From contig JADCLS010000001.1 of the NCBI GenBank assembly GCA_026702845.1, positions 496,001 through 560,000 of the forward strand: a stretch of DNA of 64,000 bases. Direction: 5' to 3'. Shown one piece after another: positions 26,082 to 35,528 of this stretch. The translations under genes were made by a program, and so were the position numbers. Under the pieces are notes generated by a model. The model made no database searches. It had not been told where the DNA came from and saw nothing but the letters and a program-made list of their open reading frames with translations. The stretch is from Candidatus Heimdallarchaeota archaeon. GTDB lineage: Archaea > Asgardarchaeota > Heimdallarchaeia > Heimdallarchaeales > Kariarchaeaceae. Numbering within the stretch: position 1 is the stretch's first letter; every line of letters begins with the position of its first letter.

Positions 26082-26381
26082 ATGGTGGGCGAAAGTGTGA
26101 CAAGATTAATCGTTCAACTGCACCCAAGCATCAAATTTGATAATACTCCAAGAGAATTCAGTGGTGAGTTCTCTAGTATAACTTTGATTGATGCGATTGG
26201 ACAACTCCTCAAGGATTTCAGCCAGCTTTATGAGTACTGTACTAGTGATGGAAAGCGGAAACCAGGATTTCTTTATATTTCTGATGGAGCTGAGCTATCA
26301 AGTTTGGGGATGCTCGACACAATCATTGGTGAAGAAGAGGAAATTGTAGTAAAAATTGTACCCATATTACATGGAGGATAG
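26082..26381 (+). CDS. Urm1/MoaD-like beta-grasp protein with C-terminal GG
   Basis: A 99-aa beta-grasp protein with the order expected of Urm1/MoaD: strand 1-2 (RLIVQLHPSIKF), a helix (TLIDAIGQLLKDF), a long middle loop, then LSSLGMLDTIIGEEEEIVVKIVPILHGG, ending in HGG. The tail LHGG is that of Urm1. C-terminal diglycines are activated by an E1-like enzyme for sulfur transfer (tRNA thiolation, molybdopterin) or protein conjugation. No E1 is nearby. Its 3' end overlaps the winged-helix gene on the other strand by 15 nt. Confidence 0.78.
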   Translation: MVGESVTRLIVQLHPSIKFDNTPREFSGEFSSITLIDAIGQLLKDFSQLYEYCTSDGKRKPGFLYISDGAELSSLGMLDTIIGEEEEIVVKIVPILHGG

Positions 26382-26861
26382 CTTAATCATCTCAGTAAAT
26401 TCAGTGGTTTCTATTCTCGGGTATTCAGAAATCATCATTTCTGTCATTCTATAATAGATCAATCTTCCTTCCCCTTTCTTTCTGTCTAGGAACCCTTGTT
26501 CAAATAACCGATTCAAATAGGTTCCTATAGCCGAGGTCTCTCCTAATGATAAATTGCCCATAATTGCTAGCTGTTGTTCCTGAATATCCTTGGAATTAAA
26601 CCAAAGGCTCTCGGATATATAGTTTCGTAAGAATAATGCAACCTTCTCCCGTTTTGAGGAGTTCCAGATCATTTCTGGCGTTCTCTCATCAACAATGGTT
26701 TTACCATGGGCTGGAGTTGATTGGTTGGTCGGGGTGGTGGTTGCACCGACGGTTAAAGCGGTGATCACTGCTGTTATCTGCTCTGGGGACAAATCAGGCG
26801 ATATTTCGATAACAGTTCCATTTGGAAGCGTGACCACACTTGCTTTCGTCATTAATATCAA
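26367..26861 (-). CDS. Winged-helix protein with short beta N-terminus
   Basis: A 164-aa protein. The N-terminus (VVTLPNGTVIEISPDLSPEQ) is short and strand-rich, followed by a proline/threonine linker (TTTPTNQSTPAHGK) and a winged-helix domain at about 85-150 (SSKREKVALFLRNYI ... TYLNRLFEQGFLDRKKGEGRLIYYRM). The layout suggests a small archaeal DNA-binding regulator. The ATG at 26861 or 26852 are both possible. Confidence 0.6.
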   Translation of the reverse strand: MILMTKASVVTLPNGTVIEISPDLSPEQITAVITALTVGATTTPTNQSTPAHGKTIVDERTPEMIWNSSKREKVALFLRNYISESLWFNSKDIQEQQLAIMGNLSLGETSAIGTYLNRLFEQGFLDRKKGEGRLIYYRMTEMMISEYPRIETTEFTEMIKLSSM

Positions 26862-26967
26862 TACACCTCAATTGCATTTAAAGGTTGATATGACTTGTAT
26901 ATTACAGTAATTTTTGCGTCTTTAATTATATTCAAGCATGAGCATTTTATTATTAAATAAATTGATG

Positions 26968-28950
26968 TTATACTCGTTTCGTTATCTCTTCCTTGACTAT
27001 ACGCGAAACAAGTTTCCCATCTGCTTTACCTGATAAAGCTTTCATGGCCTTACCCATCATTGGGCCCATTGCACCCATGCCTCGTTCTAGAAATGAAGCA
27101 TTCTCATCAATAACATCATTTATAATTTTTCTAACCTCATCTTCATCTATCATCTTAATACCCAGATTCTTAATATGTTCAGATACTGATACCCGTTTCT
27201 CTGACTGGGCGATAGCAGATAGCAATTGGTCTATTGATGCTTTGGAGATAATATTTCCTGCAATTGCCTCAAACATATCATGATAATCCTCATCATAGAT
27301 CTTATCAACATCTAAACCATCTCTTCTGAGATTTATAATTGTAGAGAGTAAAGTGTTTGCAACTATCGTTGGATCAATTTTATGATCTGATACCAAATCC
27401 TCAAAGAAATCATTTTGGGGGTGAATTGCGAGCTGTTGAGCTAGCTCCTCGGATAACTTCAATTTCTTCATATACCTTTTCATTCTATCTTCAGGCATCT
27501 CAAATTCTAGTTTTTCGATTTTTGGAAGTAGGTGTTTTATGGCAATTGGTTTCGCATCTGTTTCAGGATACATTCTTGCCTTACCTGGCAAGGGTCTTAA
27601 ATATCCAGTAGTACCATTTGCTCTTGGAGATCTAACTTCAGGTATTAATCCATCAGTTTCTATCCACATGGTGATTGCCATTTTTATCCCATCAACAGCC
27701 CGTAAGCCGATATCTTTTGGTCCTATAATTAAAATAAAACCATCATTCTCCCCCAATTTGAGCAGATCACGTGTATTATCAACTTCCTCTTGACTTATAC
27801 CAAATTTTGGTAATTCATCACTGTGCAAGATACCTCCAGCACCAGCTGTTACCTTGGAGATCTCCGAGAACTCTGTACCCACACGGTAATCTGGCTGTAG
27901 TTCATATCCAATCAATCCCTTGAAATTAGGGAGTTTCGCACCAATCACTTTGTGTTTTTTCTTAATTGCTGTCTTTACAAATTTTGCCTCTGATTTCTTA
28001 AATACCTTGGTAACATCTTTTGCCTTAATTTTGTTTATGAGCTTGGAAGTAATTCCCCTTTCTGAAACAATTTGCAGCAAATCAAGCATTCTGACCTGTC
28101 TGATACATTCATTATTGATGTATGAGGTCAGTAGATCTAGATCTGAAACACCTTTGATTTCGATACGTGTACCTCTTTTGATTGACACATTAAGATCCTG
28201 TCTGATAGTTCCTTGTCCTCTTCTAACGAAACCAGTTGTCCTCAATAATTCTCCAATTCGCATTGCAGTGGCTAAGCCTTCTTCAGGTGTTCTCATATCT
28301 GGTTTCGTAGCAATTTCAATAAGGGGTATACCTAATCTGTCGAGACGATAACTTCTGATAGATCCCTCCTTCCCCATATTCTTGGCCGAATCTTCCTCTA
28401 AATTTGCTTGATAGATCCCAATTTTCTTTCCATTCACATCAATGAATGAATTCTGACCCTCATAAGCAACCAGTGCAGTACGTTGGAAACCTGAAGTGTT
28501 AGAGCCGTCGATGATTGTTTTTCGAGAAATAAGAATCTCATCCACAAGCTCCAATCCAAACAACTTTCTTGCCATGGCCAATGTTCTGAATAGTGCTTGT
28601 TCATTAATAGGTGATATAGGCTCTTCGTCAAGCTCAACCAAACAGGTGGTATCATGAAATGCCTCGTAAATGGTCGTTCCTTGTTTTTGTTTCTCAAATT
28701 GCGCCGTAATGTCAATATCTCCTGTTTCCCCTGCCATTGCTCTGAAACGACGTTTAATCGTGAAATGGGCATCATCATCACGTAGATATGCAGGACAGCT
28801 GCAAAATAGTTTTCCACCATGGATCTTGTTGAGAGGATCATCACCATAAGGTGCATACACCTGTTGATGAAACTCTAATCCAATAATAGTTCCTTCTTTC
28901 TCATAATCGATACTTGTGGGTGCTTTAATATCAAAATCCATATTACTCAT
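26968..28950 (-). CDS. gatE: Glutamyl-tRNA(Gln) amidotransferase subunit E
   Basis: About 660 aa. GatB/GatE signature blocks: IGLEFHQQVYA near the N-terminus, CSCPAYL, the GETGDID motif, FIDVNGKKIGI, and HSDELPKFG in the AspRS-like insert that only GatE has. The C-terminal YqeY-type tail recognises tRNA. GatE phosphorylates Glu-tRNA(Gln) and adds ammonia delivered by GatD. The ATG at 28950 overlaps the gatD stop by 8 nt; the frame opens at 28983. Archaeal Gln-tRNA synthesis usually depends on GatDE. The window holds no GlnRS. Confidence 0.95.
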   Translation of the reverse strand: MSNMDFDIKAPTSIDYEKEGTIIGLEFHQQVYAPYGDDPLNKIHGGKLFCSCPAYLRDDDAHFTIKRRFRAMAGETGDIDITAQFEKQKQGTTIYEAFHDTTCLVELDEEPISPINEQALFRTLAMARKLFGLELVDEILISRKTIIDGSNTSGFQRTALVAYEGQNSFIDVNGKKIGIYQANLEEDSAKNMGKEGSIRSYRLDRLGIPLIEIATKPDMRTPEEGLATAMRIGELLRTTGFVRRGQGTIRQDLNVSIKRGTRIEIKGVSDLDLLTSYINNECIRQVRMLDLLQIVSERGITSKLINKIKAKDVTKVFKKSEAKFVKTAIKKKHKVIGAKLPNFKGLIGYELQPDYRVGTEFSEISKVTAGAGGILHSDELPKFGISQEEVDNTRDLLKLGENDGFILIIGPKDIGLRAVDGIKMAITMWIETDGLIPEVRSPRANGTTGYLRPLPGKARMYPETDAKPIAIKHLLPKIEKLEFEMPEDRMKRYMKKLKLSEELAQQLAIHPQNDFFEDLVSDHKIDPTIVANTLLSTIINLRRDGLDVDKIYDEDYHDMFEAIAGNIISKASIDQLLSAIAQSEKRVSVSEHIKNLGIKMIDEDEVRKIINDVIDENASFLERGMGAMGPMMGKAMKALSGKADGKLVSRIVKEEITKRV

Positions 28951-30322
28951 ACTCCTGATAGTAGCTGCGATCAGATATCTCACCAGCTAAATTTTTTTCC
29001 ATTACAGAAACTATCTCTTCATCTTCGAAATTCCCTAGAGCCCAGCCAAGTTTTACCAAAGCTGTTTCAGGTATCATATCCTCCAGATATGTTATTCCTG
29101 CCTTGTATCCTGTTCTTGTAGATCGGTATACATATCGATGCACTCGTCCATTCAGGCATTGACTAGTCATACCAACAAATATCCCCTCATCAAGTGCTCT
29201 GGTAAGTGCAGTCATAAGATTTCTATTCTCTCCTTCAGGTGGGAAAGTAGGTACATGACCCAATCCAGTTCCTTCAATAATCAGTCCACGATATTGTTTA
29301 TCTATATAGAAATCAATGAGTTCGGGAGAGATATTGGGATGAATTTTTACCAAGGCAGTTTTCTCCTCATAACCAAGTAGTGGCTCCGCCAATGAGATCC
29401 CTCGATTGGGGAAATTTGCTTGGAGCATTTGAATTTCTCCATCATAATCAATTCGGGAAATTGGGGTATCATTTATTGTTTTGAAAGCATCTCTGCGGGT
29501 TGTGTGCATTTTACGTACCTTGGTTCCTCTAGATAATTGACAATAATCATCATTAGATGATTCATGCATACAGACAAATACTCCAGATAGATCTGCATTT
29601 GCTGCTAATCTTGCAGCACTAATGAGATTAAATGCTCCATCAAATGAACCACGATCTGAAGATCGTTGTGCACCAGTAAACACTACAGGTGCTGGGACTT
29701 CCGGAAGCATAAAACTCAATGCAGCTGAGGAGTATCCCATAGTATCTGTACCATGGAGAAGGACAACCCCTCTTGAACCATCATTTAACGCATGGTATGT
29801 TTCAGAGGCCATAACCTTCCATTGCTCACTTGCTATATCCTCGGAGGCCATTGTGAATAGGGATTTAACACTCGAAAAACTAACTTCCTCAAATAATTCT
29901 GGTAATGAAGCAAATATCTCTTCTGGTTCCATAGCCATAACCACCCCCCCAGTTTGGTAATCTATTCGAGAAGCTATGGTTCCACCAGTTCCCAGCAAGC
30001 TGATCCTAGGTAAGTTTTTTTTCTGTTTAGGTACACGGATTTGGAAATTTTCAAGATCCACTTGGGTATCTAATTTCTGAATTGATACTGTTTCATCAAC
30101 TGCTATACCTATGTTATATCCATTATCCAGTTTGATGATAATAACATCAGGATCGCCAAGTTCATTTTGCGAGATTACATTACCCTCAACTGACTTATCC
30201 CCCATTTTGATGTGAATGCCATCACCTGGTAAGATATTCATAGCTGTGAATTTATCAATGATAAATTTGCTATAGTTCCCATAAAGAGAAGTTGAGGTCT
30301 TTTTTGCCTTTTTTTTAGCCAT
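28943..30322 (-). CDS. gatD: Glutamyl-tRNA(Gln) amidotransferase subunit D
   Basis: A 459-aa L-asparaginase-like subunit. An N-terminal beta-barrel (about 1-95) is followed by LLGTGGTIASRID with the catalytic Thr, VVLLHGTDTM with the second Thr-Asp pair, and FTGAQRSSD. GatD splits glutamine and channels ammonia to GatE. It overlaps gatE by 8 nt in the same strand order (gatD then gatE), a typical operon. There is no sign of degeneration. Confidence 0.95.
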   Translation of the reverse strand: MAKKKAKKTSTSLYGNYSKFIIDKFTAMNILPGDGIHIKMGDKSVEGNVISQNELGDPDVIIIKLDNGYNIGIAVDETVSIQKLDTQVDLENFQIRVPKQKKNLPRISLLGTGGTIASRIDYQTGGVVMAMEPEEIFASLPELFEEVSFSSVKSLFTMASEDIASEQWKVMASETYHALNDGSRGVVLLHGTDTMGYSSAALSFMLPEVPAPVVFTGAQRSSDRGSFDGAFNLISAARLAANADLSGVFVCMHESSNDDYCQLSRGTKVRKMHTTRRDAFKTINDTPISRIDYDGEIQMLQANFPNRGISLAEPLLGYEEKTALVKIHPNISPELIDFYIDKQYRGLIIEGTGLGHVPTFPPEGENRNLMTALTRALDEGIFVGMTSQCLNGRVHRYVYRSTRTGYKAGITYLEDMIPETALVKLGWALGNFEDEEIVSVMEKNLAGEISDRSYYQEYE

Positions 30323-30395
30323 TACAAGTCAGCTAATAAGAACTCTATCTAAAATCATTGTGATAACTCTCGGAAATATTTCATTATCCATTCAT

Positions 30396-30896
30396 TTAGG
30401 CTTTGTAAGATATTTTATTAGGCCTTCCTGCAATTAAAATATAATGCTCTGGTTCCTCTTTAGCTAAAGTACGTGCAGCTTCTCTCAGCGAAGATCCCGG
30501 TATATCCAAAATATTGGCAATCTGAGTTGTAGTATACATTTCTCCCGCATGTTCCTCCAGGAAATCAGCAACTCTTTCTCTAGTATTTTTCACCTTTGAT
30601 CCCACAGGTTGCACAGTTTGTCCTGAACCACCAATACCTCGTTCCTTTAACATTTGTTCTAACATCTCTCGTGCCTTAGATTCAAGCTCCTTTGATAATG
30701 TGGTTTGTGAGAGTGCATCCACTTCAATACCTTCTATTGATGCTCTGTATTCAATCTTACGCTTTACCATGAAGGTCTTTACGTCTTCAAATATCTCCTC
30801 AGGCACACGTAAATTACGATATCCTTTCCATACTCGTTCAGGACCTTTACGGGTGAGACTATTGGAATCTACCATACAATGTGCGCTATCAACCAA
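30396..30896 (-). CDS. Winged-helix/coiled-coil protein
   Basis: A 166-aa protein. The middle (LSKELESKAREMLEQMLKERG) is probably a coiled coil. The C-terminal part (RERVADFLEEHAGEMYTTTQIANILDIPGSSLREAARTL) is a winged-helix DNA-binding fold with a wing (HYILIAGRPNKISY). There is no clear family. A gap of 73 nt separates it from gatD downstream. It may act as a regulator. Confidence 0.58.
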   Translation of the reverse strand: MVDSAHCMVDSNSLTRKGPERVWKGYRNLRVPEEIFEDVKTFMVKRKIEYRASIEGIEVDALSQTTLSKELESKAREMLEQMLKERGIGGSGQTVQPVGSKVKNTRERVADFLEEHAGEMYTTTQIANILDIPGSSLREAARTLAKEEPEHYILIAGRPNKISYKA

Positions 30897-31019
30897 GAAA
30901 TAATAATAAATTTTTGTGTATCCGAGTAGAATTTATCTTATTTCGATGGATATATCGATGGGAGATAATCAAACTTCTATCAAAACTAATATAATAATCT
31001 GTAATTGTGACAGATTAGT

Positions 31020-32105
31020 ATGGAGATAAGTTACGAACGCGGGATAATGGTAACCCATGATGGGGTGCGAATTATGCTCGATCCAGAATATTCCAAAACT
31101 CCTATAGGGATCCATACAATCGTGACTCATGCCCATTCTGATCATGTTCAAGTAATGTCTGGAGAATCAAAAACCCATCTCACTCAGGCCACACTTGATC
31201 TGTTTTCTGTAGCAAATAAACGTCGTGCCAAATCCGCAATTGTTCAAGAATTTCATGAGCCTTTTGAAATAGGTCCATTTGAGATAGAGCTTATCAATGC
31301 TGGACACCTACTTGGTGCAGCACAAATAATCGTACGACAGGGTAATCACTCATTTGCTTATCAAGGAGATTCCTGTCCAGAAGATCTATTAACAGTAAAA
31401 GGAGCAGATATTCCCAGGGATATAGATATTCTCTCAATTGATGCAACCTACGGAGACCCAAATCTAAAATTTCAACCTAGAGAAGTTAGCAGGAAAAATA
31501 CCTTTACCTGGACAATAAGTCAACTGAGCCAGTCCAAAATCCCTGTATTATATGTCGCAAAAATGGGTGGTGCCCAGGAGATCATCAAATATTTGAATAA
31601 TCTTATACCAAAGGTTCCAATACTTGTTGAAAGTTCAATTGCATTGATTAATGATGTGTACAACAAGCATCTTCAAGGATTAAACTATGATCTTCTTACT
31701 CCTGAAAATATTAAGAAGAATGATAAATTCATAATGATGATCCCAAGATCGAAGAAAAAGCTTGAGGAGTATCTTCCACCCAACCTACTTGATAAGGCAG
31801 TGAGATGTATGATAACTGGACAAACGGCAAGGTATAATTTTTCAAGATATGACTTTACTATTCCATTATCTACTCATGCTTCATATTCAGAAATTGTTGA
31901 TACAATCAACAAGGTCAAGCCTTTACATGTACTCACCAACTTTGGATATCATGAAGAATTGGCACAAAATATCACTAGTTCCCATGAAATCCTCTGTGAT
32001 GCAACTGCTACAAAATTTATGGATTCTATTGAAATTCCAAGGATAAAGCAAGAGAACTTTCCCCTAAAGGAGAGTGTGTTTGAATCTTGGTTCGATATTG
32101 ATTGA
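31020..32105 (+). CDS. Metallo-beta-lactamase/beta-CASP RNase-like protein
   Basis: A 361-aa MBL-fold protein. The zinc motif THAHSDH (about 36-42) is present, and AGHLLGAAQ and FAYQGDS are the further metal-ligand loops. A beta-CASP-like insert (about 170-290) and THASYSEI near the end fit the YSH1/CPSF-73-type or Exo-type (COG1236) family. Such enzymes process RNA 3' ends or degrade RNA or DNA 5' to 3'. It is divergent from the winged-helix gene across 123 bp. Confidence 0.83.
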   Translation: MEISYERGIMVTHDGVRIMLDPEYSKTPIGIHTIVTHAHSDHVQVMSGESKTHLTQATLDLFSVANKRRAKSAIVQEFHEPFEIGPFEIELINAGHLLGAAQIIVRQGNHSFAYQGDSCPEDLLTVKGADIPRDIDILSIDATYGDPNLKFQPREVSRKNTFTWTISQLSQSKIPVLYVAKMGGAQEIIKYLNNLIPKVPILVESSIALINDVYNKHLQGLNYDLLTPENIKKNDKFIMMIPRSKKKLEEYLPPNLLDKAVRCMITGQTARYNFSRYDFTIPLSTHASYSEIVDTINKVKPLHVLTNFGYHEELAQNITSSHEILCDATATKFMDSIEIPRIKQENFPLKESVFESWFDID

Positions 32106-32189
32106 ATAATAATCAACTAGATTGATGGATTATCTTATTAACAATCATAGTATTTAAAGGTTGGAAATAGATATATCACTTGTAATACT

Positions 32190-32411
32190 ATGAGTGCAAA
32201 TAGAAATGAATCGACTGGAGGTTTCATCAAACTCGCTTCCAGATACTATACTAACTCAAAGAGACTACTATTCAAATCAACAAGAAAACCATCAGGACAG
32301 GAACTGAAAGTTACTTCCAGAATTGTTGCAATTGGTATTGTCGTAATCGGCGCAGTTGGATTTATCATAGACCAAATTCTCAACCTAACCTTTGAGGCAA
32401 TTAATCCTTAG
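32190..32411 (+). CDS. secE: Preprotein translocase SecE (Sec61 gamma)
   Basis: A 73-aa protein with a cytosolic amphipathic part (SRYYTNSKRLLFKSTRKPSG) that ends in the conserved SecE hinge, then a single membrane helix (IVAIGIVVIGAVGFIIDQIL) near the C-terminus. SecE clamps the SecY channel. Its place directly before spt5 matches the conserved secE-spt5 order. The following gene starts 9 nt later. Confidence 0.93.
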   Translation: MSANRNESTGGFIKLASRYYTNSKRLLFKSTRKPSGQELKVTSRIVAIGIVVIGAVGFIIDQILNLTFEAINP

Positions 32412-32419
32412 GTGATCAC

Positions 32420-32863
32420 ATGCCAATTTATACATTCCGTGCCAAAATGGGACAAGAAAAAGCTCTAATGAAGATGGCAGAGGTTAAAGGTGGAAAAGAG
32501 GACTCAGGAGTCTGGGCAGTTCTGATTAGTGATTCACTCAAGGGATATGTCTTCGTTGAGGGTGAAGATATGATTAGTGTGGAGAAAACAATGGGTGAAA
32601 TCAGACAGGTAAGTGGACGTGCAATATCAGGACAGACTACTCCAATTGATGAAATAGGAGATCTAATACTGCCAAAATCCCCTATCGAGGGTCTTGAGGA
32701 AGGAAAAATTGTCAAGATTATCGATGGGCCATTTATTAACCTTAGAGCCAAAATCACTAGAATGGATAGTGATACTGAAATCACAGTTGAACTCCTAGAT
32801 TCTAATATGAAACTACCTGTCAAAATTCATGCAGACTATGTTAAGAAAATAAGTGATGATTAG
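32420..32863 (+). CDS. spt5: Transcription elongation factor Spt5 (NusG-like)
   Basis: A 147-aa archaeal Spt5. The NGN domain (about 1-85) begins IYTFRAKMGQEKALMKMAE and contains GYVFVEGED, and a KOW domain (about 90-145) begins EGKIVKIIDGPF. It binds the RNA polymerase clamp with Spt4. It lies 8 nt after secE. The r-protein genes often found after it (rpl11) are not here; a CheY-like gene follows instead. Confidence 0.94.
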   Translation: MPIYTFRAKMGQEKALMKMAEVKGGKEDSGVWAVLISDSLKGYVFVEGEDMISVEKTMGEIRQVSGRAISGQTTPIDEIGDLILPKSPIEGLEEGKIVKIIDGPFINLRAKITRMDSDTEITVELLDSNMKLPVKIHADYVKKISDD

Positions 32864-33035
32864 GTTTTGTTATACTCACAAAATACTTTATCAGTTTGTA
32901 TCGCTTGAAATAAGTGAGACTGTATTTTATTAATATACTCTTATGATAATTGAAGAGGCAATTTTGAAAAAAAGAACAGAAAAAGTGTCAATAAAATATC
33001 CTTACACTCAAATAGAGGTTAACCTACACAAAAGT

Positions 33036-33392
33036 ATGAAGGTTCTGATCGTTGATGACAGTCTGTTGGCGGAAGCTGCCATCAAGTCATACTTTGTAAA
33101 ACTTGGTCATGATGTGGTGGGCTTGGCAAAAAATGGGGAAATTGCAAAAAACCTCATTGAGGAACATAATCCAGATTTAATTACTGTTGATGCAGTTATG
33201 CCTGGTATGAGTGGACAAGATCTTATCAAGTATATTAACTCAAGAGATGAGGAAACAGGTAATAATACTAAAATCCTCATGATTTCTTCGGATACAATTC
33301 CTACTGAGGAAAAGCAAGAAATGAAGGTAAACTCCTATATTATTAAACCGATTACTATGAGTAAAATCCAAGATGCTTTGAAGCAATTCTAA
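33036..33392 (+). CDS. CheY-like response regulator
   Basis: About 118 aa, a single receiver domain: DD (VLIVDDS, acidic pair), phosphoacceptor Asp in LITVDAVMPGMS, Ser/Thr in MISSDT and Lys in IIKPIT. No output domain, so it acts through a partner or by binding. An ATG at 32943 in the same frame would add 31 residues, but the TATA-like TATTAATATA at 32928-32937 lies too close to it, so 33036 is preferred. No histidine kinase or chemotaxis gene is nearby. It converges on tgtA with a 4-nt overlap. Confidence 0.85.
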   Translation: MKVLIVDDSLLAEAAIKSYFVKLGHDVVGLAKNGEIAKNLIEEHNPDLITVDAVMPGMSGQDLIKYINSRDEETGNNTKILMISSDTIPTEEKQEMKVNSYIIKPITMSKIQDALKQF

Positions 33393-34951
33393 TCCTTGAT
33401 ATAACGCATCGGATCTGAATGGTTGATTATCTCCACATCTAGGTATTTTTTGAATAATGAGATTTGATCCTCTGGCCAATCTTCTGGTAAGATTAGAGTG
33501 ATTTTCTTCATTCCCTTAGATTTCAGTTCGATTATTTGCTTCTCTAGGAAATCAGTGGGGAAATGATGGAACTCTAGATCATGAGATAGTTGACCGATGG
33601 GATATAAATCAAACACTTCAACTGGAATAATACCAAATGGTGGAAGGAGAAAACAGAGGTTATCTCGTTCAACATCCATAATACCTTGTGTTGTTTTATT
33701 GTAGATCGATTCATCCATCAAGTATCCCAAGCAAATGAGATCATTATTACTCTTAGTCAATAATACTCGGTGACACGCTTTCTGTATCCTCGTTACTTCT
33801 GATTTGTATACATCGATACTACGTAGCATTCTAACCGCAGTTTGGCTAAATACTGGAATACCTGCATTATATTTATCCTTCAAGAATCCACTAGTTACTA
33901 AAGCCACTGCTTTCCGGGTTGCTTTGGCCAGATTTGGAACTGCTGCAGCTCTTTGCTGAACTAGATCCCACAATCTGCCATATCTAATAGCAGTTCTTAT
34001 CCTCATTATCTCTGCATTTGATACATATAGATTGTGCTCAGCTAGTTTCCTGGTCTTTTCCTGTTTAGTCATCTTGTTCAGCTCCTTGATAGTAATACTG
34101 GTACAGATTTTGCATGAACAGGGTAATTCTTTGAGTTGATCTATCTGATATGTACCCTCAACAGTCATGTATCTTCCATCTTTGGCCATTAGTATGTATG
34201 CTGCTGAATCAAAGGTATCGCAACCTAAAAATGTAGCCAATGCAAACATAGCTGGATGACCTGCTCCAAATAAATGAAGGGGTTTAGTTACAGGCATGCG
34301 TGATCGTGCTAGGGCGATCATATCCACCAGTATATCGTACCGCTGATGAATCATCACAGGAACTACACTCCCAAGAGCATAGAAATTAAAATGTTCTAGA
34401 ACATCAGGTTTAGTAATCTCTTGAAGATATGTAGCCATTAAATCTATATATTTTCCTCCTTGAATTGGTAGTGTCCAATTGATGTGTTCTCCAAAGCTGG
34501 GGATTGAAGCTTGAAGATTTCTGATTGTTGTTTCAATCCTTGATTTAGCCTCATTGTGAGAGACATCAAAACCTATGGGATGATCCATAATCACTCCAAT
34601 ATCTGGTTGTACTTGTTGTTGTAATTGAATTGTCTCCTGTACTCCGAGGTCTATATCCCCGTAGAGCATAACTTGGTAGGCACCACTGTCCATCATGATA
34701 ATCCCATCAAAATTGAGATATTCATGCACTTTTGGAAATTCTTCAAGTTTTAAACCTGAAAGGCGTTTACTCATCAAATAGGCACTAGTTATAACTTGAT
34801 CGAAACCGAAATCGCTTTTTAGACGAGAAATATCTACTTCCTGTTTTGATGGATCAACAACAGGAAATAAGGCCGGAGTGGTCATTTCTCGGTTATTCAC
34901 CTGATACTTGCCAATTTTGGCCAAGCCGTCCCACTTCTCTATGGAGAACAT
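33389..34951 (-). CDS. tgtA: Archaeosine tRNA-guanine transglycosylase
   Basis: A 520-aa archaeal TGT. Catalytic region MMDSGAYQ (Asp) is near residue 90, DHPIGFD carries the second active-site region, and CSCKICTS with a later His (KLAEHNLY) makes the zinc site. It inserts preQ0 at position 15 of tRNA. The C-terminal 180 residues have no obvious PUA signature. It converges on the CheY gene with a 4-nt overlap and is divergent from the Sm-protein gene across 151 bp. Confidence 0.92.
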   Translation of the reverse strand: MFSIEKWDGLAKIGKYQVNNREMTTPALFPVVDPSKQEVDISRLKSDFGFDQVITSAYLMSKRLSGLKLEEFPKVHEYLNFDGIIMMDSGAYQVMLYGDIDLGVQETIQLQQQVQPDIGVIMDHPIGFDVSHNEAKSRIETTIRNLQASIPSFGEHINWTLPIQGGKYIDLMATYLQEITKPDVLEHFNFYALGSVVPVMIHQRYDILVDMIALARSRMPVTKPLHLFGAGHPAMFALATFLGCDTFDSAAYILMAKDGRYMTVEGTYQIDQLKELPCSCKICTSITIKELNKMTKQEKTRKLAEHNLYVSNAEIMRIRTAIRYGRLWDLVQQRAAAVPNLAKATRKAVALVTSGFLKDKYNAGIPVFSQTAVRMLRSIDVYKSEVTRIQKACHRVLLTKSNNDLICLGYLMDESIYNKTTQGIMDVERDNLCFLLPPFGIIPVEVFDLYPIGQLSHDLEFHHFPTDFLEKQIIELKSKGMKKITLILPEDWPEDQISLFKKYLDVEIINHSDPMRYIKD

Positions 34952-35102
34952 AAGTTTAGGTACTAGGAACTATTATTGAATTGTATGGTAAGAAACCAAA
35001 AAGAATCTGTTAGCTCAGTCCTTTATTGTTTCCATTATACACACAATTTCAGACTTAAAGAATCATAAATCTTAATTTATAGAAAAAAGTTCGTCAATTA
35101 TA

Positions 35103-35528
35103 ATGTCAGCAAACCTTTCTCGTTCATTTAAAACAGAACTCGCTTCATTTTTGGATAAGAATGTAATAGTAACCACTAACGACGGTAAGGAGATTTCAGG
35201 GATTCTTCTTGGTATGAAGGAAGACGATCTCTCTCTCATCCTATCCGATTGTGAGATTGATAATGTCAAGAAACACCGATTATTTATCTCTGGAAGCAGT
35301 ATATCTTTGATCACCCTTGGTGAGACACCTTTCGACATCTTTGGTCTGAGAGAAGAGCTTGAAAAAGTATTCAAGAAAGATGGAGTGCGGTACTACAAAG
35401 AAACTAGGACCTTGATGATTCTTGATCGCTATAAAGTTAGTGAGAAGGGAGTTGAAGGACCTGCTGGTGCAGTACTTGATCGAATCAGCAGAATTTGGTC
35501 TGGTTTTAATAGTCAATCTTCTGATTAA
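35103..35528 (+). CDS. Sm/Lsm-like protein with C-terminal extension (SmAP3-like)
   Basis: A 141-aa protein. Residues 8-65 form an Sm fold: Sm1 with NVIVTTNDGKEISGILLGM, and Sm2 with KHRLFISGSSISLI. A second alpha/beta domain of about 70 residues follows (FDIFGLREELEKVFKKDGVRYY ... VSEKGVEGPAGAV). This layout resembles archaeal SmAP3, where a C-terminal domain extends a ring. Sm rings bind RNA. The 3' end overlaps the methyltransferase gene by 4 nt. Confidence 0.75.
   Translation: MSANLSRSFKTELASFLDKNVIVTTNDGKEISGILLGMKEDDLSLILSDCEIDNVKKHRLFISGSSISLITLGETPFDIFGLREELEKVFKKDGVRYYKETRTLMILDRYKVSEKGVEGPAGAVLDRISRIWSGFNSQSSD

Noticed and set aside
28434..28856. 140-aa ORF inside gatE on the same strand
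   Set aside because: A different frame of a clear gatE gene; the product is Met- and Leu-rich as expected of a shadow.
30943..30960. Palindrome TCGATGGATATATCGA in the gap before the beta-CASP gene
   Set aside because: Short and in an AT-rich gap; it could occur by chance and has no second copy in the window.
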